DNA of 64,000 nt, taken from assembly GCA_032622095.1 (NCBI GenBank), contig CP136066.1, positions 65,852,278 through 65,916,277 of the forward strand, given 5' to 3'. The number at the start of each line of letters is the position of its first letter. The stretch's first letter is position 1. Below, piece after piece: positions 28,701-40,700 of this stretch. The stretch comes from Siphonodentalium dalli (lineage: Eukaryota > Mollusca > Scaphopoda > Gadilida > Siphonodentaliidae). Under the pieces are notes generated by a model. That model ran no database searches. It saw only the letters and a list, made by a program, of their open reading frames with translations, and was not told the origin of the DNA. The translations under genes were made by a program, and so were the position numbers.

Positions 28701-31700
28701 CCTGATAAGTCAGTGGATTTGTTCAAAAAACTCATTTGTCCGTCCAATTCAGAAAACCGAATAGACATTAAGTCCACTTCTGATGGATTTTCAGAGATAC
28801 CAATAAACAATGAGCATACACCTGCGGAAGAGGTTATAACTGCTGCACGTACTCTAAAAATGGCAAAGCTGAAGGCCCAGATCAAATCTGCAATGAACTG
28901 ATTAAGCTTACGCTAATTACAATGCCATTATTGCTTGATGATATTCTTAACATGTTTAATATGATTTTACAGTCTGGTCACTATCCGACTGAATGGAGAG
29001 GGTCTGTATTACATTTATTGTACAAGAAAGATGATAATGCTGATCCCAATAACTATCGTGCAATAGCATTAAGCTCATCTCTTGGAAAGCTGTTCAATAA
29101 AATAATTAATCGCCGTCTGACTGCTTTTCTGGAGGCAAACTGCAGCATAAGCGACAACCGATTTGGATTTAGTAAAGGTAAAAGTACAATAGACAGCGCG
29201 TTTGTTCTTCATTCGGTGATACAAAAGTACAAAAACGTTGGCAAACCTGTATATTTTGCATTCGTTGACTTTCGCAAAGCATTTGATACTTTCAATATAA
29301 CTCTTCTTTTTCATAAACTGGCACCAATAGGAATAACTGGACGCTTACATACAATTTTGAAATCATTGTATGCTTCAAGTTATTATTCTGTGAGAACTTG
29401 TAAAGGATTGGGGCCTCCGTGTTTGTCAACAATTGGTGTACGCCAAGGGTATAACTGTCACCTACGTTATTTAAAATATTTATAGACGATGTTGGGAAAC
29501 GTTTCAATGATACATGCTGACCTGTGCAAATTGGCAATAGCCAGGTAAATCATTTGTTATTTGCCGACGATCTTGTGTTATTATCTGATAGTCCGGCTGG
29601 GTTACAGCTTTGTTTAGATAAATTAAACGCATATATACGCGGACTAATTATCTCAAAATCAATGAGGACAAAACTAAATGTGTAATATTTCGATCAAGAC
29701 ATCGTTCTATTAATCCAAAATTTTACATCGAGAATACTAAACTGGAAATCGTGAAAGAATACACGTATCTTGGAATAAATTTTACTAGTAATGGAACATT
29801 CATACAAGCTATATGCGATATGAGCGCTAAAGCCCGCAAAGCCTTCAAATCATTTTACACTGCCCATCTAAATATGAAATATCTGGACAGAATAAACAAT
29901 TGCTCAACGAACGATTTCTAGCTATTATACAATAGTTTAGCCCATTTAACACATTGCCGCATATCGTGTTGCTCGCAGTGTATTATTTGTTGTAACGAAT
30001 GCGCCGTTTGATGCTTCTCAGATATATAAAAGATGTATATATGTGTTATATACACAATGTGTTTGTATCGATTCATGTATCGCGAGGAGGCTAGACCTTG
30101 GTCTCCGAGTCGCTATGTGGTCACGAAAACTAGCCGAGTCGCGATACATGAATCATTACAAACATTGTGTATATAACATGCTTACCTACCATTGGGGGAC
30201 AGAATCCATCACACAAAGTACATTTTAGGAGATTCGTAAATGCCAAAATTGTTGGATTTGTTTCCGACGATTAGCTTTCTTGAGTACCGTTAACTTATCC
30301 TAACCTGCAAAGGTATCTGCGTCACGCGATTAGGTCGCTTTGCTAAATTCTCACAACGTGCCAGTTCACGCGAATATGCCCAACGGAAATTGAACACAAT
30401 GGTCAAAATCTCTTACACCTGCGTTTTTATATAATCTATAAAGGATACTCAACAAATACATATTAGTTACTTTGTGATATGTTATACTATAATACCCACG
30501 ATGGCCTCATGTCTCTCATGCCTCATGTGTCTCAGATACAGGCTAAATCGGGGAGATATGATAGCAGTGTATAAGCTAACACACCGTTTCTACAACATAG
30601 ACAGCTGTGTGTTTTTGAAGACACACTCCACAAAGGAACACAAGCATAAGATGAAAAAGAACATAATTGTCAAAGATGTGCGAAAATATTTCTTTTCCCA
30701 GAGAGTGATTACAAACTGGAATAGTTTATCAGATTACAATTTTTCCTCTGAATCGGTTAAACAGTTCAAGGAGCTATTCGATGACAAATGTTATAACGAG
30801 CGGTATATGTACGATTAAACGTCATGGATAACTTTAAAACTGAATGAATTCATTAACGTTATTCTATATATGTATTTTATTATGTGAAAGTGGTAAACGT
30901 CATGGCGACTTGCTCCCCAAACATTGATGATGATGATGATACGCCTTTATCACATTTCAACCATGCGTCCAACGTAGCCGAAATGTGGACCACTGCCTAC
31001 ATTGTGTCGTAGAAGATGACTCACCAACTTTCACTCCGATTGGTCAACGAATGCAAAAGATTGAACATGGTCCACAAACCCCGTATTTGAACTCAAGTAA
31101 ACACTGTTTATTATGACGTTTGTCGAAATGACGTCATATGAAATCGCACACAAACCCACACTTTCTTTGCTATAAGTAAGGCGTCGCACGGGCTCGGCGA
31201 CGCGATAAAATTCGTATCCGGAGCAAGATACATTCACATACCAAATTTCAAGTCGATAGCTCCACCCGTTTCCGAGATCTCGTCTGCGCATGCGCGAAGC
31301 TGGCGTCGCACTGGCTCGGCGACCCGATACAATTCGTATCCGGGGCAAGATACATTCACATACCAAATTTCAAGTCGATAGCTCCACCCGTTTCCGAGAT
31401 CTCGTCTGCGCATGCGCGAAGCTGGCGTCGCACGGGCTCGGCGACCCGATAACATTCGTATTCGGGGAAAGATACATTCACATACCAAATTTCAAGTCGA
31501 TAGCTCCACCCTTTTCCGAGATCTCGTCTGCGCATGCGCTGCACGGGCGTCGCACGGGCTCGCCAATACAACAACGACCACCGCCTGGTCAAACTACATA
31601 CACGTACCAAGTTTCGTCCCGATCGGTCAAGAATCGTAGATTTGTATTAATGACAGACAGACAGACAAACAGACAGACAGAGGTCTTCAAAATATATATG

Positions 31701-34700
31701 AGACTAGTCGATGAGCCCGACGTTGTCCGGGCTATTCAAAAACCAAATTTCAAGTCGATAGCTCCACCCGTTTCCGAGATCTGGTCTGCGCATGCGCGAA
31801 GCTGGCGTCGCACGGGCTCGGCGACCCGAAAAAAATCGTATCCGGGGCAAGATACATTCACATAGCAAATTTCAAGTCGATAGCTCCACCCGTTTCCGAG
31901 ATCTCGTCTGCGCATGCGCGAAGCGGGCGCCGCACGGGCTCGCCAATACGACAACGTCGACCGCCTGGTCAAACTACACGCACGTACCAAGTTTCGTCCC
32001 GATCGGTCGAGAATCGTAGATTTGTATTAATGACAGACAAACAAACAGACAGACAAACAGACAGAGGTCTTCAAAATATATATGAGACTAGCCGATGAGC
32101 CCGACGTTGTCCGGGCTATTCAAAAACCAAATTTCAAGTCGATAGCTCTACCCGTTTCCGAGATCTGGTCTGCGCATTCGCGAAGCGGGCGCCGCACGGG
32201 CTCGCCAATACGACAACATCGACCGCCTGGTCAAACTACACGCACGTACCACGTTTCGTCCAGATCGGTCGAGAATCGTAGATTTGTATTAATGACAGAC
32301 AAACAAACAGACAGACAAACAGACAGACAGAGGTCTTCAAAATATATATGAGACTAGCCGATGAGCCCGACGTTGTCCGGGCTATTCAAAAACCAAATTT
32401 CAAGTCGATAGCTCTACCCGTTTCCGAGATCTGGTCTGCGCATGCGCGAAGCTGGTGTCGCACGGGCTCGGCGACCCGATAAAATTCGTATCCGGGGCAA
32501 GATACATTCACATACCAAATTTCAAGTCGATAGCTCCACCCGTTTCCGAGATCTGGTCTACCACCTGAGTAACCATCCAAGATGGCCATTAAAATCCAAT
32601 ATGGCCGCCGAAATCCAAGATGGAGGCCAAAATGTATCAGAATCAATTGTGTCGGCTAAGTGAACGGTATGTATACATCACAAAACGTCAAACTATTGTT
32701 TTCTTTGATAATTATTATATCACAGTCCATAATGAACAAAATGAGCGACAGTACCACATTGTTAACTATCCAGGATGGCCGCCAAATTCCAAGATGGCCG
32801 CCAAAATTTCTCAGAATCAATAGAATCAGTGTAGGCTTAGTGAACGGTATGTAAACTTATTATTTGCTTTGCGGGTTATTATAATAGGGTCTATACATAT
32901 AAACAAATGATCCATAGTACCATATGACACATGGGTATATAAACCATCCAAAATGGCTATTAAAATTAATTTGTCTGCCAAATTCCTCAGAATGTATACA
33001 ACACAGATACTCCAACATATAGTTTTCATTCATCCATACTCAAGCCTCATCATTCTCAGTACTATGTTATTCACTTATTGTATTACTTATATCCATTACC
33101 ATAGGATTGCACATTTCCAATGTGTGTGGTAATATTTTGAAGTATTATTATTTTATGATTATTGGTTATTGCATACGAAATATTTACTATTTGTTTTTAA
33201 ATTGTTATGAATCAGCCGATATCAATTATAATGTATATGACGTATGTGCGAGATGTGTAATATTAGTTGAAGCACACGTATGTTGAAATTAGTTAGAAAT
33301 TACCACACTCAAGTAAGTTGCACAATTATACCACTCGAGCCTATTGGACCTTGCTCTCGTCTAGTAATTTCTAACTTATCTCAAAATAAGCGTAGTTCTA
33401 TATATGACTATTGGTATGCAAACGTACATATTATTGTCTGCCCAAGGAATTTGTAATGTGTCAGTCACTCATGCTGTCACTGAAGGATGATCCGTCAGAC
33501 ATATCACCAACACTGCATGTTGCAGAAGCAGATTCTCCAGATGATGAGTTTGCGACGAGTTCATCAGATGCACTGGTGGAAACTTCAACATGACTAGACA
33601 GTTTCAGTTTAATCGGAGAAGCACGCGAGTTCTTTCGCATTTTCTTCGGTAGAATAGTTGGCTGTTCAGTCTCGTCGGCATCCGCTTCATATCCGTATTT
33701 TTCCACGTTGCTTTGACCAGTTGAATCTCTGCGTGTGAGGCTTGGTGGAAACTGAGAGCCCATGAACCAAACATGAATTATGTGGTCATCCTCCTCTTTC
33801 CATCATCTGTTTGCAACATACGGGTAGATGATATTCTGGGATAACACTGCCGTCATATGAAGCACTGGAGATCGCTACGCTTAACGTGTTCGACTGCACT
33901 GTACTTATCTGGACATAAACTTGCACTTGATTTAGTTTTCTGCTTTTCATACATCCTAACGCGTATTGCGACAAAATCTTCTCCAGAACGCCCACTGTAC
34001 ATAGCGGTTTGCATGAAGACCTGGGCTTCTTCAATTTTCAGGACTGAAGACAATGATGTTCCCATGTTGTTTGAGAAGGCTGGTTTGATCTTTTTTGAGC
34101 ATTTTCCTAAGTGGTTTTATTTGTCCTACGCCATACGGGAATGATGTTGTATCACATCCGGTGATATGCTGGTAGAACATCACACACGTCATCACCCAAG
34201 TGATCGCAATACATCAATACATCTCGTATGGTCAATCTTCATAATCATATGTATGCAGGCTTTGTCTGTGCCAATGCATGACACAACAGAACGAGAACGT
34301 CTGTGTCCGCCGCTCGAACCACAGCATGACCTGGCATCTTGGAAGATATCAACACCAATTGAGTATCGGCTTCTTGATGATTACAATCTTCCTGACGTTG
34401 TGTGTCATCTGAAGTAATTCGCCATGTCTCGTTCTCCTTTGTCACAACCAGGGGAATTTTGAGATATTTCTTAATTTCTTCGGATTTGAACAGCTCAAGC
34501 AGGTAAGATATAAGATCCGTCTTATTGTCACCGTTGCTTAGGAAACCATTCCATTCTCTCCCGGTTGGCATCTGTTGGTTTCCACTGATTATGTGAATTC
34601 TTCTGCTAGAAGCCCCCCCCCCCCTCCGTCGTTGTGTCAGTTGCTTCGTTGTCGTGGTACAATAAGAATCGAAGATGAGAGAGAGGCTCAGTGCTTCGCT

Positions 34701-37700
34701 ATCTTTGGGTGGAATACAAACTATCAGTAGCGACTTCCCGAAATTGAGCCAGCTATCACATGTTTGAATTGCTTTAACAGCAGCCATACCGTCGATCAAC
34801 CAATGTGCGCTCTTCACGGGTCAGAACAAGCATTTGTTTCCCCAATAAGATGGTTTCTGAGTGCAGCTTTGGATCCTTGTCTCAAGTCTCGCTCTGGAGT
34901 TGCTAAAGCGAGCGGAACTGATGTCAATGGATATGAATGCGCTTCAGATGCATGGGGTTGTTGCCTTCCCGACCAATAAACCGAAAGCTTGGTGATCTTA
35001 CTTCAGAACGTTGACAACTTTCGGATCCTTTTTCTTTTTCTCCCTGCCAGTTTTGATTTTCGGCTTAGGAATTCTGTCGAAAAGGCTTACCCGATCGGAC
35101 TCCGTGACCTTAATCCTCTTGTCAATGAATTCGGTAAATAATTTCTCACCGAGGTCTTATGAAGACAACAATCCATCAACCGTACCCTTCTCAATCTCAA
35201 CTCCTGTCGACAGATGTCTCGCTGGGCCATCTTTAAATGGGTCAAAGTACTTAGCCAGTTGGTTAACAAGCTTCTCGATCATGATTCCGTGTATTTTACA
35301 TGCCCCTTTTGTTGTTTCTGTGTGTGCATGAGAAGTGGTGAGAACACACAATTTGTCTTTGTGTTGATCGTACCTTAGCCATAACCATGGGCGTATCCAG
35401 CATTTGTAAAAGACGGGTTCGAATATTAACTATGGGGCACAGGTGACAGGACCCAGGTGAAAAGCTCCGACCGCGGCGCGTGTGAAGACGCATGAGACGG
35501 CGCCCCTTTCCCGCAGGTGGGGGTCCGAGGGGCCTCCCCCGGAAAAAACAATCTTCAAAAATTGAACCCATCGAGCGCGAATCTGTAGCATATTTGACGA
35601 TTATTTGTGTAACATCTGCACGTATATTAGAGAGGTAATAATTTATTGGATTTGATCTACCGATTATGTGAGAATATATGACATGGCAGTGTTTGTCTTC
35701 ACACATGACCAAGTTTTATGTACTAATGTTTTCTCCATGTATGGGACTGTGACCGCGTGTAATATCGACTCGGATAATAACGAACGATGACAAAACCCAA
35801 CCATCCCCATATATAATCTGCGTATTATATCCCTTTGCGATATTATGAATTTATGTTATGAAGGCCTACACTCAAAATTGTTATGTTATTCGCTGAAGTG
35901 GGCTATATAATATATGGAATTGAACGACAATCAATCACTCATTGCATATAGCCCACTATCGTTAAATATATATGCATGTAGAACTTGATATGTAAAGCCT
36001 GGAATTTTCCTATACTATATACATGAACAAACTGCACACTAAAAAAAAAGTAGATAGATTTGGGTAGTTAAAATTTTTTCACTACTCTCCTAGTTTTTTT
36101 AGCTACTTTTCCTAGTCACTTTAGCTACCTGGAGCTGGTATTTTAAATACTGATTAGGTAGCAAAGATTCTTACATAGGTAGTTAAATGGACGAACATGA
36201 CATTTGGAACTTATTCCCTATTCTTTATTTTCAAAAATGTGGCTTTCGGCCGATTTCATGGCATGGGTGGGAGGCCGGCCCCAAACACCACCAAGAAACA
36301 CCCCGACCCCCACCATCACCCCCGGGGGTGCCACCCCGAGGGGGTGAAAATGGGGATATGGACAATTTTCGAGAACGGTAAGGATTTCGACCGAGTTGAC
36401 GGCATGGGTGGGTGGCCGGCCCCAAATACCACCTAGAAACACCCCGACCCCCACCCATCACCCCCGGGGTGCCACCCCGAGGGGGTGAAAATTGGGATAT
36501 GGACAATTTTCGAGAACGGTAAGGATTTCGATCGAGTTGACGGCATGGGTGGGTGGCCGGCCCCAAATACCACCTAGAAACACCCCGACCCCCACCCATC
36601 ACCCCGGAGGGTGCCACCCCGAGGGGGTGAAAATTGGGATATGGACAATTTTCGAGAACGGTAAGGATTTCGACCGATTTGACGGCATGGGTGGGTGGCC
36701 GGCCCCAAATATCACCAAGAAACACCCCGACCCCCACCCATCACCCCCGGGGTGCCCCCCCCCCCGAGGGGGTGAAAATGGGGATATGGACAATTTTCGA
36801 GACGGTAAGGATTTCGACCGAGTTGACGGCATGGGTGGGTGGCCGACCCCAATACCACCTAGACACACCCCGACCCCACCCATCACCCCCGGGGTGCCAC
36901 CCCGAGGGGGTGAAAATTGGGATATGGACAATTTTCGAGAACGGTAAGGATTTCGACCGATTTGACGGCATGGGTGGGTGGCCGGCCCCAAATACCACAT
37001 AGAAACACCCCGACCCCACCATCACCCCGGGGGGGTGCCATCCCGAGGGGTGAAAATGGGGTATGGACCATTCTCGAGAACGGCAAGGATTTCGACCTAT
37101 TTGACGGCATGAGTGGGTGGCCGACCCCAAATACCACATAGAAACACCCCCTGGGGTGGTGGGTGGGGGTCGGGGTGATTCTTGGTGGTATTTGGGGTCG
37201 GGAATAAGTTCCAAATGTCATGTTCGTGTTAAACGGTTCGTATTCCTGATTGGTTAAACTGCGTGCCACGTGATCGTTGTTTAAACTCTGTTTGAAAATA
37301 TTCCGAACTTTAACGGCGGACTTTTCTCGATAACTGTCCAGTCACTCCAGTGGAAATAGCAAGGTTCCACGTCTTTCTGCCTCTGGCAGTACGCTACGAA
37401 ACGACCAGATGGTACCAGATGGTACGAAACGTCCGGGTACGAAAAGTCCTGTATCCGCGCCCGGACCGTCACCACGCGGTCGGAACTTCTCTGTGTTGGA
37501 TTTAGATGATTAAAATATGACATTGCATTCGTTCCCATGGTAAGTTTCTTTTGTACTATCGTATGAACACATATGCATGAGGTTTTTATAGGAAATATGA
37601 CATTTAACGTCCAATTATGAAGTGATCATGGGTGATACATGTACCTCGAATATTGGAAAGGTAGATTTCCTAAAAATAATAGTATTAGGCCTACTATTAG

Positions 37701-40700
37701 TAAAGTGTCAGTGTCTTTTTTATTAGTAATGATTAATGTGAGAAGAAAAATTTTGTGTGTCCAACCACAGTCACTGTACATTAACAGTTCTGGGTAAACA
37801 ACGGATCGATATATAATGGCCCGATTCAACGATTGGGCTAAAAGTTAAAACAGTCAATTGGTGAACGTTCAGACGACCACGATTCAATCGTAAGCAGCTG
37901 TCGTAAGTGGAAAAATTTCCATTATCGATAAAGGAAGTAACCAGTAGGCAGTAGTTGAATTGCGCATGCTCATGACAATGTTGCAAGCCTAAAAATATTA
38001 TCAAGCACTGTTTTATTTTAGATGCGAAATCGTGGCATATCCTTGGCTACTTCCACTAATTGTGGCATAATCGCTGTCGTACATGTATGTATGTAAAAAT
38101 CATAGCTGGATATGATTGTAGGGAAGTCAATCACATGCTTTACGAACAACTTACGATATCATGTACGACAACATCACAATCGTTGGATCCATTGGAACTT
38201 ACTATCAATGCTTACGCCTTGTAAGTTCCAACATTAGCCCTAAATGCTATTAGACACTACGCCGCCCTAATGGTCAGCTCAAACTGCCCATTAGGGCGGC
38301 TGACGGCCTGCCATACCCTGTGTAGAACTATCTATTTCACAACATTTTTCATGTAAACAATGAATGCTAGCCTTATTACCTCACCATATATTTTCAGTCG
38401 GTACTCCCCGCCACAAGTTGACGCCAAAAGTTCCCTGTGTCGGTGTATCTAAATCCTTTAATCGGACATTTCTAAACTGTCTAATGTTGGTGACCTCGAT
38501 AAGTCGTCCATCTTCACGTTCTTGTTGACATTTTACACAAGGCCACGTGCTCGGAAGAACTACTGGGTAATTTACTACGTCCGGTTTGGCCTATAGTCCA
38601 TTTCACGAATAACCGTTTTAAACTGATTTCAAGATTTTATTGTTAGCAAACCATTACAACGGTGTGAGTGTGTAATATAGTGAAACATCCTAGTTGAACC
38701 AAGCGAACAATATAACTTCTGTCTTGTGTATATAGTATTACAGCATAGTGTTAAATGTTAGTAATTATGTAGGCCTTGAAGATTAACCTGCATATCTATA
38801 GCTAGGAAGGCCTACATACAAAATCTCATTTTATGGTATATGTGGCTTTGTAGATGTTCGCCAATCGCCATGGCTGCATGTATGTGTCATAGACATGATA
38901 CATATTAGTATTCATCGTATTTTGTTTCTTTTTATTGGCTTGGTATGCAAACTGACATTAAATTGGACATTTTCGACAAATTTGTTGTTAGATCGGACAA
39001 TGGAATATTTAAGTCATCTGTATGGACGAAGGAACGATCACTAGATCTTATTGAACCATGCACGATGCCCAGCGACTGATAAGTTCACACCGACTGACAT
39101 GCCCGCAGCAGTTTTTATCTCAAATAAATTGTTATCAAAAGTTCAAAACACATATTTCTGGCCGAGAAATAAGCGGAGTAAGTGTGATCATCATTTATCC
39201 ACGCACTCAAGGCTTGACAAATGTGGACCTTGTTTCTATTCGACACAAGCATGGAACATTGATATAAATCTATAAGTTTCATTTTTGTCTAACAAACGGA
39301 CAACTTTAATAGCTTCAAATTTTCGCGTGACGGTAATGACGGGGTACAGGGATGTCGATTTTTGATATTTTTTATATATATCAGAAAAACAAAAATTACA
39401 TATATCATTGAAAGATGCATCTCCTGAATATACGGGATATGAAGATCACTCCGTTTTATCCGGAAATGTATCTGCTAACCGATAAAACAATCTCACTTCT
39501 TATAATTTCACTTTTAACAAATCGTGTGGTGGGTGAGAGACATCTCATTTGAGTGATTATGGGTATAAAGGGACGTCAAAAAATCTCAATAAAACTATAT
39601 ATAGATGTTCATCGAGCGTTGGCTCATAACGCAAAACATAGACTGCATGGTCAGTTTGGTTTTCTGACATTTACGACAATTTTGTCGCATAAAATAAATA
39701 AAAATACGATAAGAAACTGGAAATGTTTATGCACATTCCGGACGGGATATATGTCCCTGGCACATATTTGAAATTTCACGGAAAATATGAAAGATAACAA
39801 AGTTATAGCCTAATTAGTTTTATAGACCCGTTCTAAATATCCCATAGAAAATGCATGCCGACGATAAGCATGCAGGGGTGCGTAGAAATACCAAGCAGAA
39901 CCAAGTTGGATAAAACTAAGGCGGAAAATGACACTTAAATCATGTTGTGTGCTGTATAATGGAGAAATAAACCATAATAATGCAACATGACGTGATTTTA
40001 TTTGAGTTTTGTTGACTATATAGCGAGCGTAAATCAAAAAAAAAAACAGTGCGGCGATCGCGAAAACTTTTCAGCTTGGTCATTTACAGATCGCTGTGTT
40101 TGGATACTTTCCGTCCCAGAACGCAACATAAGCTCCATCCTGAGTTCAGTCTCCTACACAGGACTTACCCTGCTAGCACCTACATGGAATGTGAAGCAAT
40201 GTCGTATTTATTTATTTTAGAAGCAAATTTGATACCTCCTATATATACATATTTATTTTAGATTTTTGTAGGTTACAGCTAATTCTGCATTATTCTGAGA
40301 AACGTAAATGTCCATATTCGTTTGAAAATGGTCTAGGTCAAGCCAGAATGAATTATTATTATTTATTATTATTACAAAACACTTCTATAAAAAAAATATT
40401 TTATTTAAAAAAATACACGTGCCTGCAGCCGCAGCGTTACGACATCTCTTCGCGCGGAGACTAAACTATGTCTGCAGCTTGAACGCAACAGTCAATAGTT
40501 ATTCGTGAAATGGACTATAGGCCAAACCGGACGTAGTAAATTACCCAGTAGTTCTTCCGAGCACGTGGCCTTGTGTAAAATGTCAACAAGAACGTGAAGG
40601 TGGACGACTTATCGAGGTCACCAACATTAGACAGTTTAAAAATGTCCGATTAAAGGATTTAGATACACCGACACAGGGAACTTTTGGCGTCAACTTGTGG

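Noticed and set aside
31290-32351. Arginine-rich open frames up to 191 codons
   Set aside because: Run through the 122-bp repeat and CAGA tracts on both strands; no family match.
36218-37214. Proline-rich open frames up to 168 codons
   Set aside because: Translation of the ~141-bp minisatellite in several frames and on both strands.
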